Source of the DNA: Leptasterias polaris
Lineage: Eukaryota; Echinodermata; Asteroidea; Forcipulatida; Asteriidae
Direction: 5' to 3'
NCBI GenBank assembly: GCA_037783415.1
Contig: JAZGTN010000088.1
Coordinates: forward strand, 1,364,001-1,428,000
DNA: 64,000 nt
The notes beneath the pieces are model-generated. The model was not told the DNA's origin. It saw nothing but the letters and a program-made list of their open reading frames with translations, and did not search any database. The stretch's first letter is position 1. Every line of letters starts with the position of its first letter. Positions 22,601 through 31,100 of this stretch are shown piece by piece. Made by a program: the position numbers and the translations under genes.

Positions 22601-24789
22601 CTGCCCCTTTCTGCAGTCAGAAGTAGTGTGATCCTTGCCCAAGCAGCGTTAAGAAGGAAGTAGAACCGTTCATGATTATAATACTAGGTCTTCATCTAAA
22701 TTACGTATACCGTTAGTCAGAACAACTCTTTCTCAACACACAATTTCTTTCACTGGACCAACAAACTGGAACTATCTTTTACCATCGTTAACTAATTGCC
22801 CTTCAAGTACTTCGTTTAAATACAAATTAAAAACATTTCTACTAAATTCTCAAAGTAATTGATATCTTATTAGTTGGTTTAGCCGTTACCTATCAATTGT
22901 TCTTCAGTTTTTCATTTAATTATTGCCATTATTTCTTATTTCTTAATTCTAATAACTGGGCAGGAGTTGTTACTTTCTCTGAGCTGTGTCTATACTTTGT
23001 TTAACTGCTGTATATTTAATAACTGTTATAGGGTGCGTTCGATTAGTTTCCCCGGGTCGACCCAGGTCTGCTCATCCGGGTGAGCCCCTAACCATGAGCT
23101 AATCGAACGCCAACTTCCCCCAGCATTCACACCGATGCATCTTGGGACAGCCGACCGGAACTACTTCCATTTTGTGCCGTATGTCCGATACTTTCCGTGG
23201 ATTCACGAAAACATCGTAAAATAATTATTCTCAAGGTAAAACTGCAACGTTAAACAATTTGTACAACCCCACAGTGATACAAAGGTACCCGGCTTCGAAT
23301 AAAAAATACTTATTGCTCACAAAAATGCTGTTGTAATGGCGAAAATGTGTGTCAAACTTCCTAAAATGTCCCGCTGAATTACAAACAAAATGGTGGCCAT
23401 TGAGAAAGTTTTTCGCCGTGACGTCATGAACTAGGGTCAGCCCCAAGTAACCCGCTCCACGAGCAGGGCACTTGGGTCTCACCCGGGTGAGCCACAGCAA
23501 TGACGTCAGAGCTATTCGAACGCACTGGGGTCAGACCTGGGTCGACCCGGGGAAGCTAATCAAACGCACCCTATATTTATTAATTCTACAATGCTCCGTA
23601 TTTTTGACCGCGTGAGGGCGCTCTCAAAAATATTTCTATCACTTCCGGGGGTATAAGCGATTATCGTCTGCTCAGCTCTGTGTATAGTTTTAACATCGGC
23701 GTTCTGTCACTTCTGTGCGCGGTATAGTTTTTAGTTGCTTCTAAGGTGGGTTATAACGGCTCCTTTAAAGGTCTTATTGTACGTGATGAATATGATGTCT
23801 GGTGGTAACGTGTTCCAGTCCTTCTTAACTGTCTACACGATGTAGTTTAGGATCATCCAAGATAGGCATGGATGGACAGTCAATGAACGTGAACTGCAGT
23901 GTTCGTTTACCTTTTTACAAGCTCCGTTTCATTGCCAGAAGTTGATACTCCTCTTCTGCTTGCTAACCAACGTTTGAGCTGAATAACTGATGCTGCAGTG
24001 GGGTCATCAAGTTCTGGGATGTCTTTTTTGTCACACGCCAATCCAGACACAATCACATTCACAGCAAAGTGCAAGGCCTACATTACCAACTGTTCTCCGC
24101 AAACAAAGAGTAAAGACTGCTTCAAATACTTCCCCCTAACAGTTATTAAAAAGACTGGAACACGTTACCACCAGACATCATATCCATTACGAACAATAAG
24201 ACCTTAAAGGAGCCGTTATAACCCACCTTAGAAGCAACTAAAAACTATACCGCGCACAGAAGTGAAGCCGACGTTAAAACTGTACACAGAGCTGAGCAGA
24301 CGATAATCGCTTATACCCCCGGAAGTGATACAAATATTTTTGAATCAACTATTGTTTGAATGAGATAGATTGGCTGGTTACCAGCTTGGTGTGTATATCC
24401 TCTTGTGAAGAGCTTTGCCGAGTTTCCTTTTAGATCATCTAGACAAACACAAATGTTATTCATTGATCATTTTTAGGAGACGTGGTTCCGAAAAAGTTAT
24501 TATTGTTTGCACCTCTAAGATGCAGTGAGTGATTAGTATGGGTATCCGTGGTCGTACAGTGTACATGCTTTATATCAACATGGGAGTGAGGGTGTACCTA
24601 CCTGGTTCTACTGCACACATTAGCTCCATTGGGGTCGAGATTGAAGCTGTTATCAAGCCATACTCCTAAATCATCATCACCATTTTCTCTTTCAACCAAC
24701 TCGGTCGCGCAAAGTGCAGGAAACGTCACAAATACGATGAAGATTAAACAAACTTTCCAATAAGAAATGTTGTTTCTTTGATCTCCCAT
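7309..24789 (-). CDS. Gene B: complete EMI, EGF-repeat, single-pass receptor
   Basis: Nine minus-strand coding exons: 24602-24789, 15390-15482, 14101-14195, 13415-13624, 11239-11674, 10647-10759, 9666-9795, 8064-8143 and 7309-7664. They sum to 1701 bases, that is 566 codons plus TGA, with phases agreeing at every border. Order: signal peptide (about 1-27), EMI domain with cysteines at 59, 80, 90, 112, 113 and 123, five EGF-like units and a shortened sixth (about 127-378), transmembrane helix about 396-414, basic stop-transfer RCRKKR, and a 144-residue cytoplasmic part with two GYEVPT motifs and KYEPV. YxxP is the consensus bound by Crk-type SH2 domains, so phosphotyrosine signalling is likely. 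Intron 1 is 9.1 kb because of inserted transposons. An AATAAA on the minus strand at 6528-6533 could be the poly(A) signal. It is the tandem partner of gene A. Confidence 0.87.
8064..8143 (-). CDS. Gene B exon 8: juxtamembrane segment
   Basis: An 80-bp exon, phase 2 to 1, encoding RQAPGRSVFNGVQNG and a segment ending in ERYS. The acceptor tattag is preceded by a microsatellite (CT)n and C-run that serves as its pyrimidine tract. Because 80 is not a multiple of three, skipping would shift the frame of the tail. Confidence 0.8.
8156..8188. repeat. (GA)n and poly(G) microsatellite at splice acceptor
   Basis: Starts about a dozen bases above the gene B exon 8 acceptor. On the transcribed strand it reads as a long C and CT tract and so forms the pyrimidine tract of that acceptor. 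Confidence 0.75.
8354..9204 (+). mobile_element. 5'-truncated Tx1/L1-type LINE with poly(A)
   Basis: The plus strand encodes about 235 residues up to a stop at 9058, including LRWFQYRLVHRILG, CTFCQLESETLVHLF and FWTQLGVWI, typical of the C-terminal region of L1/Tx1 ORF2. A 26-base poly(A) ends at 9204. The insertion is flanked by a 13-bp direct repeat ACTACTAATAAAA at 8341-8353 and 9205-9217. The copy is short but its frame is open, so it is a young insertion in gene B intron 7. The 63 bases of open frame before 8354 are host sequence. Confidence 0.85.
9295..9455. repeat. CAAA/CCAACA low-complexity tract
   Basis: Runs of AAAC and of ACACCCCAACA units just downstream of the LINE. No gene. Confidence 0.65.
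9666..9795 (-). CDS. Gene B exon 7: transmembrane helix
   Basis: A 130-bp exon, phase 1 to 2, encoding a short polar stem, the hydrophobic run LAGVVVVVVAIVITILLAL and the basic stop-transfer RCRKKR. Acceptor acctcag, donor gtaag. The frame joins exon 6 without a break, which fixes the receptor as type I. Confidence 0.85.
9990..10165. repeat. CGGTCCGCC dispersed repeat, copy 2 (partial)
   Basis: Contains CATTGCCTTCGGATTGGGCG, CTATAAAAGC, TATGGTTGGAAATATG and AATATAATGATTCACACAAA, aligned with the copies at 5990 and 28375. It lies in gene B intron 6. Confidence 0.55.
10647..10759 (-). CDS. Gene B exon 6: shortened last EGF-like unit
   Basis: A 113-bp exon, phase 2 to 1, encoding CASPCMDDEWGAGC, CNC and GRCYNP. 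Donor gtatgt. The unit stops before the usual last disulfide and joins directly to the transmembrane exon. Confidence 0.85.
11239..11674 (-). CDS. Gene B exon 5: EGF-like units 2 to 5
   Basis: A 436-bp exon, phase 1 to 2. It completes unit 2 and encodes units 3 to 5, each ending in the CxCxxGWxGxxC pattern. It is one codon shorter than in gene A (QGCR against EQCRR). Confidence 0.88.
11740..12975. other. Gene B intron 4, AT-rich part
   Basis: Counterpart of gene A 1245-2400. It has an extra segment at about 12290-12400 not seen in gene A. No exon recognised. Confidence 0.55.
12979..13242. mobile_element. Foldback MITE, copy I
   Basis: Arms of about 90 bp, beginning TCACCGATCTTGAACTCTTG and ending in its reverse complement, enclose a loop with GGCTACACGGCGATCAT. 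Two more copies are at 55596 and 63769. The left end is clipped. The corresponding place in gene A (about 2420) lacks the element. Confidence 0.8.
13276..13392 (-). repeat. tRNA-derived SINE in gene B intron 4
   Basis: Orthologous to the SINE at 2470-2580: same position after the exon 4 donor, same A-box and B-box sequences, same tail. Shared by both copies of the tandem duplication. Confidence 0.7.
13415..13624 (-). CDS. Gene B exon 4: EGF-like units 1 and 2
   Basis: A 210-bp exon, phase 1 to 1, encoding VCPVDTFGQDC, CNCQNGG, CQCRPGWTGLHC and CDCENGG. Acceptor ccgcag, donor gtatgt. Confidence 0.88.
14101..14195 (-). CDS. Gene B exon 3: EMI, end with CCDGF
   Basis: A 95-bp exon, phase 2 to 1, encoding NTTCCDGFLQEGNAC. 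Five replacements and three silent changes separate it from gene A exon 3. Confidence 0.85.
14545..15165. repeat. Degenerate minisatellite in gene B intron 2
   Basis: Many loose copies of a unit of about 30 bp containing ACATAATGGTTTGTCGG and ACACAATGGGTCGGAC. Gene A intron 2 has no such array. The long open frames on both strands are by-products of the repeat. Confidence 0.7.
15390..15482 (-). CDS. Gene B exon 2: EMI, middle part
   Basis: A 93-bp exon, phase 2 to 2, encoding LKLATSLLSSDEV and the SMC and ATC cysteines. It has one extra isoleucine codon compared with gene A, in frame. The first transposon nest begins about 30 bp upstream of its acceptor, at about 15512. Confidence 0.82.
15903..16349 (+). 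pseudogene. LINE endonuclease fragment
   Basis: AP-endonuclease-like domain of the host LINE, with TETWL, GGGLCLYIN and MGDFNH motifs. The open frame runs on to 16478 only because an unrelated LINE 3' end was inserted in frame at about 16350. Confidence 0.75.
16350..16569 (+). mobile_element. Nested LINE 3' end
   Basis: Encodes the C-terminal phrase FAGPHLWNNLPLHIKQ and FKTLLKTFLFNSS, then a 3' UTR with GGCGCTATATAAATACAG and (TTA)n, a common CR1/L2-like end. AGTAT occurs on both sides (16345-16349 and about 16571), a probable target-site duplication. Confidence 0.72.
16721..17686. mobile_element. MITE with TTAA flanks, piggyBac-like
   Basis: Terminal repeats AGGCACCTGG and CCAGGTGCCT are bounded by TTAA at 16717-16720 and 17687-17690. 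TTAA target duplication is the mark of piggyBac elements. Inside, GACGTCAATCGAGG near 16871 is repeated inverted at 17514. No transposase frame recognised. Confidence 0.75.
18143..19631 (+). pseudogene. LINE reverse transcriptase, broken
   Basis: Reverse-transcriptase motifs in several frames: ASGSDGI, APQGCVISPVLFS, YADDTVI and KYLGTVIDD. Stops and frame changes show it is not functional. Confidence 0.8.
20535..21546. mobile_element. Tc1/mariner-like MITE with TA flanks
   Basis: Terminal repeats CACTGCAAATTTGTTGGTCA and the reverse-complement-like TGACCAACGAGATTTGCAGTG are bounded by TA on both sides. Removing it restores the reading of the LINE (GQY joined to GFRSNHS). The right part (21225-21530) is full of CCCAAC and GTTGGG words in both directions. 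Confidence 0.75.
21654..22088 (+). pseudogene. Second LINE, reverse-transcriptase palm fragment
   Basis: Open fragment with YGVPQGSLLGPLLFS and the catalytic FADDTN motif (YADD-type box). The frame shifts at its end into 22049-22360. Confidence 0.8.
23031..23571. mobile_element. 541-bp MITE with long terminal repeats
   Basis: Ends GGGTGCGTTCGATTAG and CTAATCAAACGCACCC. The repeats extend through CCCCGGGTCGACCCAGG. Flanked by TATA on both sides. The termini resemble hAT-like elements, but the 4-bp flank does not settle the family. No protein encoded. Confidence 0.72.
23624..24343. mobile_element. 720-bp foldback element
   Basis: Two arms of about 210 bp (23624-23832 and about 24125-24343) are near-perfect reverse complements, from TCAAAAATATTTCTATCAC to GTGATACAAATATTTTTGA, around a loop of about 290 bp. 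No coding sequence recognised. Confidence 0.78.
24602..24789 (-). CDS. Gene B exon 1: signal peptide and start of EMI
   Basis: The same encoded residues as in gene A exon 1: MGDQ, hydrophobic signal segment, acidic linker and NVCSRT. The donor gtaggt is better than that of gene A. The start is chosen at 24789; an upstream in-frame ATG lies at 24894. Confidence 0.83.
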
Positions 24790-25076
24790 GATACGGTGAC
24801 GAGTTGTCCCTCCAATGTTTGTTGTCATCCCATTACAAAGGGGTGTTCTTCTGCAATGGCGATTCCTGCTCCCGAACTGCACATTCGCCACCATTTTTTA
24901 ATGTTGGTCTACGTTCACAACTTCCTGAAAAACAGTTCACACGTCGAAGCAGTTCACAGAAACTTGACAATAAACTTGTTCGTGTATATCTACTCAATGA
25001 CTGACTGCACTTCTATACAAACTCTCTGTGTATTGCATTATTTCAATTCTCACATCCGTAGGTTGGTTTTTTGATT
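24790..25076 (-). promoter_or_regulatory. Shared 5' flank of gene B (5' UTR and likely proximal promoter)
   Basis: Counterpart of 5359-5644. The conserved block ends at about 25076, which marks the right border of the A/B duplication unit. Beyond it lie hairpin-bearing repeats unique to this side. Confidence 0.5.
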
Positions 25077-25190
25077 AGTTAGCTGTTCCAGCATGCGCAG
25101 CTTAGCTGGAAGAGCTATTGTTTTTGTTAAAGTTTTTTTTTAGATGTTCGTGCAATACAGCACGAACACCTCTTGTTTTTGTTCTGTTTT
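25077..25190. repeat. Two hairpins followed by TTGTTTTTGTT
   Basis: AGCTGTTCCAGC pairs with GCTGGAAGAGCT, and TGTTCGTG pairs with CACGAACA. Both are followed by a TTGTTTTTGTT tract. A similar hairpin lies at 26993-27030. Confidence 0.55.
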
Positions 25191-25834
25191 CAAGGATTTG
25201 AAGGTCACGACTTTTATGGATTGTGTCCCCTGGGGTTTTTGACTTTCAATCTGGAGCATTGGGGGTGCTCTACTAGCCCTTCAAAAATGGCCCTGCTTTG
25301 CTAAAAGGTGTGGGGTCATTTTATCCAAAATACAAGCACCGGTCACACTTTTGCACAATTTATACAATGTTCCCCTTTTATTTGTCTCTCAAACCCCTCA
25401 AGTATAGAATACCTTGAGGGCCTACCAGAATAACATTCATGAGAATTCAGTGAAATTATTCAGACCGAGAATATCCCGACGGGCATTGTGACCAGCCCAT
25501 GTACAAAATAAGTAGAGATTGGCAGTTAACAAAATTGATATTTTTTCTCTTAGTAAAAGGTGTGGGACATCTACGTGTATTAAAAATATTTTTGAATTAT
25601 TTGCACTATAATGCTATGGGTGCGCCGTCCGATAAAACGATGAGCGCCCTCTAACGAGTGCCGATTTTTAATCCTGGCTAACTTTCTGTGGAGTGCACCC
25701 TTAGATCTAGATCTCCATTGTACTGACTGGATAGCACTACTGCGTAAAAAAGCGGCAAACAGTATAATGGAGATCAATGGGTGCACCACAATAAACAGAC
25801 CAAAATTCATGCTCCAAACTGATTATCATTTTTA

Positions 25835-26064
25835 TCGTTTTGGGGGTCATGCAATTAAATAGATTGTGTAATTATGACAAGGTTTCATAACCTGGGGCTC
25901 TTTACTTCAACTTTTGAGGAGATTTGATAAATTTAGGCTTTAAAGTTGGTCGTTTTGGGGGTCATGCAATTAAATAGATTGTGTAATTATGACAAGGTTT
26001 CATAACCTGGGGCTCTTTACTTCAACTTTTGAGGAGATTTGATAAATTTAGGCTTTAAAGTTGG
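25835..26064. repeat. Exact 115-bp tandem duplication
   Basis: 25835-25949 and 25950-26064 read identically, beginning TCGTTTTGGGGGTCATGC and ending TTTAAAGTTGG. No difference was found on reading. Confidence 0.9.
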
Positions 26065-26945
26065 TCCTGTTTGACTTGGAAATGGAGGAGTGGCTCATGA
26101 ATCTGTCAGCAAGTAGTTTATTTTATTTTATTTTTTTGAGTGGGGGTTATTAGCAAAAATTCCAAACGGCTGACCTGCCATAATTTGAAAAGAAGTCTTA
26201 AGTTTAGCTGTCTAAAAATATATTTGATTGGCTTCCAAAAGGCTGAGAGACTTTTAAAAATAATAATAAACACTTGTGTTAAAAAATAATTTCCAAACGT
26301 CCGCGTATTAATCTTGAAAAAATTGCCCTAAAGTATACCCTATTGTTTGAGTATTTTTTGGAATATTAAGCATTTTTTTGAATTGGTTGCTATGGGAGTT
26401 TATTTGCCAAAGTTTATTTATAGTTTATTTATTTATTTATAGTTTATTTATTTGCTGTGTTGCACCCGGATGCTGCCCGATAAACCGACAAGCGCCCTTT
26501 AACGACTGCCGATTTTTCATTCTGTTGATTTTGTGAGAGACTAACATTTTTATTGTCAGTAGTGCCACCAGAGTTCTCACGAACATACACAAAATAAACC
26601 AAAAAAGCGACTTAACGTATTAGTTATTTTAGTTAATAGTTTTCGCCGTGGGAATGGGGCAGTTGATTTAAATTTACCCCCACTGACGTCACACAATGAC
26701 TCTTCCAGACCGTTACATTCAACAGACCGTTAGCTTTCTCAGTTTACAACCCAGTTTGGTTCTAAATGCGCTAATACCTTGTGGCGAGTCTAGACTCTGC
26801 TTAACGGCGAATTGAAGCATTTTCCGCGGCAGCACCCTCCGCAAGGAACCACACTCGAAGCATCAACAGGCGGTTAAACGGGGGGATACACAGAATAAAT
26901 AAATTAACGATTAAAAAACAGAAGGTTTTGCTGTTTTGTTATTGT

Positions 26946-27027
26946 CGTCGTCGTTGTTGTTGTTGTTGTTGTTGTTGTTGTAGTTTTGTTTGTTAGCTGT
27001 TTCGCTTTGCAGCGAAACAGCTCTTGT

Positions 27028-27066
<39 letters not shown>

Positions 27067-27100
27067 TGTTTGTTTGTTGTTGCTGTTGTTGTTGTGTTGT
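26946..27100. repeat. (GTT)n tract with central hairpin
   Basis: Runs of GTT are interrupted at 26993-27025 by AGCTGTTTCGCTTTGCAGCGAAACAGCT-like palindromic sequence. The reverse strand reads as poly-Gln or poly-Asn, a by-product of the repeat. Confidence 0.85.
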
Positions 27101-28374
27101 TCGTGGGTTTTTATTTTTTTTTGGGGGGGGGGGGTGGTGGGGCTCCCCGAATGTTCTTCTCGTAAACCGTTCTTCACACGGGATCTGACAAAACAGTTGG
27201 GTTTGGGAGAGATGGGGGGGGCCTCTGATCCAATGTTTTACTCGTGTCTGTCCAAAAGTCACGGAAACAATTTCAGAGCAAGGGAGTGGACGGAGGGAAG
27301 AAGGCGACGCGACCGTGAAAGCTGTAAATACTTACCATTTTGATAACACGGGCACCCGTTAAACCACTCTGCTTATAATTTTCAAGTCACCTAACAGCGC
27401 CTGTATCCACCAGCTTGAAAAAGTCGATCCCAATCGAGGGGCGAAAATAAATAAGGTAAATACATTTGACACCGATATACCCTTGATCCAATTCCCTTTT
27501 CAATTCCATAAGTAAGTTTGTTCCTCTTCTGGATTCCGAGTTTTTACTTTGGGTAAGGAACCACCACCTTCTATCGACAACACGCCCCTCCCACAAAAAG
27601 GAAAATACCTTGTTGTTATTCCAGATTCTTTCTACAACCCGTCGGTGTCATGATGCTAATTTTGAGGCACTACAATCACATCATTACATTTTCCTTTTCG
27701 GTTCTCAACTCCCAATTTTAAGAAAAATGAGACACTGTTAATGTTAATAACAATTTGTTCTACACACATGGCAAACTTAATGACCTCACACAAATTTGCA
27801 CAACGTTTCCTTACCAGCTGAACTTATATAACAGGGTCATGCTTAGTAATGCATACACTGTCACCATGGATGGATTTACTGTAGCACCTCACCAAAAATG
27901 GAATTAAGGAAAGCTTGGAATAACAATCAAAACAAAACAATGGAAAGTCCCGGGCCCTTGTCGGTTTCCTCTTCGACCCTTCTTGTTATTTCCTGTTTGA
28001 TCATTATAGTGAATAGGATTGAGCCCACTGAAACTCACCACACAGCCCTCATATAAATGGTCAAATCATGCAACAATACTACGGCTCTCCTTTAATCTTC
28101 AGTCTATTGCTTCTTGTGCGATTAAACTTTCGTCCAAGATTAGAAAAAAACATTGTTGACAACTTCTGTTGACAACTTCTCAATTTTAACAGCGAGTTTA
28201 ACAGCAATGTCAATAATGCCAAAGAAATGATGTTCTTCGTTTTTTCCCTCTAGGCCAACAAGAAACAACATTTTCAATGTTGGAAAACTGGCTGACCATG
28301 CGTCTCATTGTTATTCTCCAAGAATCAAGATAAAGTACAACCAGTGGCGTGAACAGAAATGTTCGGGGGGGGGG

Positions 28375-28610
28375 GGCATGCGCGTTGGCTTCGGATCGGG
28401 CGCTATAAACAGATTTTGTTATGAATTGAGTAATATGGTTGGAAAGATGATTCAAAAGTAGAATATAATGAGTCACATAAAAATCCCTTGAAATTGTGAG
28501 TTTTTCTACAACTTAATGACTGGAACACTGTCCGCTATTTTGGGGAAACAAAATGTTGACCCCCTCAAAATGGCGGACCGTATATGTTCCGCTGGTTGTG
28601 TATCAAGAGG
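28375..28610. repeat. CGGTCCGCC dispersed repeat, copy 3
   Basis: Contains GGCTTCGGATCGGGCGCTAT, TATGGTTGGAAAGATG, AATATAATGAGTCACA and ATGGCGGACCGTATATGTTC. Preceded by a poly(G) run. Confidence 0.55.
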
Positions 28611-29190
28611 CAAATTTATGTTTTTGTTATCACCACTAACAACACACTATAGGTGTTTTAGTGCATGAACAACTGTTCATAAGGAGCAAATAAAAACAGC
28701 AACAGCTTGGGAGATTTGAAACAATGTGCCCCTTTAAAACAGTCTCCTTTCTTTGATCACGGTCAAGCAACATTTGATGTTAATCGTAATTCAACAAGTA
28801 CAAATATTTTGCGTTTCTGTTATTTTATTTCCAAAGCAGCATGAATCTACTTGTGTAAGTAACATTAGGTGGGAATCAATGTACATAATTATGATGCATA
28901 ATCATATATTCAAATAATTACAACTTAAACGCGATAATTACAGTACAAAAATAATATATTTCACTGAGGTTTATTGAATATTAATATCAATTTAAGAAAG
29001 CTAGTTATTTGCCATTCAAACAAGAAATCATCTACTCCGATTAAATATAATTGTTGTAAAATGTTTCTCCATTACGTAAATGACTTATATTAATAAGCCT
29101 ATGCAAATGTTAAGACATTGGGTGGGTAAAAACAAATTAAAACTAACATGAAAGCTTAATTGGTATCAAATTGGCTTTGTTTGCAATAAT

Positions 29191-29365
29191 ATAGACCTTA
29201 TGCATTGACGTCACCAAGCCGCCATCTTAGAGGTAAACTGATGATGAAACAATGGAAACGCGCTGATTTGTACGCGCGGCGCACAAGACTGGCCAATGAG
29301 CATCTTCCTTTTGACCTCTAGGTGAGGGCGCCCTACTCAAATGACGTCATATGCATAAGGTCTAT
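29191..29365. mobile_element. 175-bp MITE
   Basis: Termini ATAGACCTTATGCAT and ATGCATAAGGTCTAT are exact reverse complements, followed inward by TGACGTCA words. No coding capacity. Confidence 0.75.
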
Positions 29366-29659
29366 TGCAGAAGATCACTTGTTTTTGGCTAGAAAGTAAT
29401 AAAGAGTGCCACCTCAATACTGTTGCCTTAAAATGCAAGAAGAACAAAATACTTTAACGTTTAAATATGTTAAACATATTTTTATAACAAAACACATATC
29501 AGTTTTACTTTGCTTTCTACATAAATTAAAAAAATAACTTCTAGTAAATGGCTTTTCAGAAAAAGAGTTCGATGATATCGTTCTTTAACTGGTCAAAAAA
29601 GAGAAATTTACCCCCTAACCCCCCCCCCCCCCACACAAAGCCCCCCGACATGAAAACAC

Positions 29660-29830
29660 GCACACCCACATAGCTCTGCGTTTCAGTCACTCTGTGGAAA
29701 TTCCTTTGTTTTTTACACTTAAGAAAAATTATATCCTTTAACACTGTAAAAAACACCGTGTGGACGTGTATAATCTAGTCCACATAGTGTTTTAACACCC
29801 GTCACAATGAGGACCTCTTTTCAAGTCCGC
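29660..29830. repeat. TGTGGAC dispersed repeat, copy 1
   Basis: TTCAGTCACTCTGTGGA, TTCCTTTGTT, and TTTAACACTGT followed by GTGTGGACGTGTATAA also occur at about 57210-57330 in gene D. Type unknown. Confidence 0.5.
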
Positions 29831-30859
29831 ACTTCCTTTGTGCTAACACCCTCACATTTGGCAGAGACAGGGTAGGCCTACTCCCATTGTTGTTCTATTA
29901 CTCCCTTTTCTGAAGAAATCCTCTGTGGGTTACCGCTAAAACAAAACAACCTTGTGGGGGTGTTGTTGTTCCATTGTGAGTATGAGCACATTACATCACG
30001 CTCACACACAAGTGTAAGTCGAGGACGACCCTTTGTTCTTCCATTGTTTGGACTGTCCCTGATGTGTCATTTTCCCAGATACATTTTGTCTAAGTCCTCG
30101 GTTTGCAGGCGAAGACATGCCCACCCCACACCTACCCACACATACAACAACTGAACCCAAACGCACATCATTAACAGCACCCAAACAAAACAAACTGTAA
30201 AATACAAACCCTGTTGCAAACTTCGTTTTCAGGAAACAAAGGAAACGACGACATGCACTATTCCTATCGCCTTGTTACAATGTGCAATTCTTCATCAAAG
30301 CCACCACCAATCTCAATCAAGGCTAGAGACAAGGTGCTACATACATGTACAATGCTTTTTTCCTGTTGATTGACAAAAATACTAGTCAATCTTTCTTTTT
30401 TTCATAAATAAAAACCAAGGTGGATTGTTGTTGCTCTCTCGCGGTAGCTCAGTATTTCGGTGAAAAAGCTTAATATAATTTGATTAAAAAAATTGAAATG
30501 AAAAATTAATAATACTGTTTTTTTCCTCGGCAAATCTTAATATACATAAGCCTAGGCCATTTGCTCTGTGATTTTTTTCTTCTGTGTTTAAAAAGATTGT
30601 TATTAAGTCTTGAAAAATATCATACAAAACAATATTCAAAATATACAGACATAATTCGGTGAAGGCTCTCTTTCTCTGAAAAATATATACTTTTTCTGCG
30701 CTTATTGTTCAAACTCGTAAAGAAAATCAGTATTTAGGAATATTACAAAAATATTGAGCTGTGACTAGTTTAGAATTCATTCTTTGGAATATACATGTAT
30801 ATGTAACTGTTTTAATTCTGCTGGAAATAGTTTGTTGTAATTGTGAACTTAAAGGGTGT

Positions 30860-31100
30860 GTACAACACTGGTTATTGTATTATTATACCCCATTATAGTG
30901 TGTTTTCACTGTTTTCAAACATCGGATTTTATCACCAGTGATAAATACTTCATTGTTTTACTCATTTCTTAAAAACTATGGCATTTCAAGCAAAACTATT
31001 TCAAGGGAAGTTTTCCACCATGACCATCTTTATACCATGTAAGTTTTGTGCAAATCTGTGAACATTTATATTTTCAGTCTTTGTACACACACTCTATAAT
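30860..31100. repeat. Dispersed repeat with GTTTTCACTGTTTT, copy 1
   Basis: GTTTTCACTGTTTTCAAACA, CTCATTTCTTAAAAACT and AAGTTTTCCACCATGA are repeated with changes at 57930-58140. Non-coding. Confidence 0.5.

Larger units (their letters stand above)
20114..23029 (+). mobile_element. Second LINE (Jockey/CR1-like), broken and interrupted
   Basis: Starts inside the reverse transcriptase (SAGFDDVSPDVFKS, NYRPISVLSCFSKLLEKIVY), is split by an element at 20535-21546, and resumes with FRSNHSTDMAVID, SKAFDTINHNIL, YGVPQGSLLGPLLFSLYIND and LFADDTNIFYS. The C-terminal part LQKRAIRIVC continues to about 22860, followed by a 3' UTR. Frame breaks near 22085 and 22355. It inserted in gene B intron 1. Confidence 0.78.

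Noticed and set aside
26911..27262. Poly-Gln, poly-Cys or poly-Asn frames
   Set aside because: Direct reading of the (GTT)n microsatellite.
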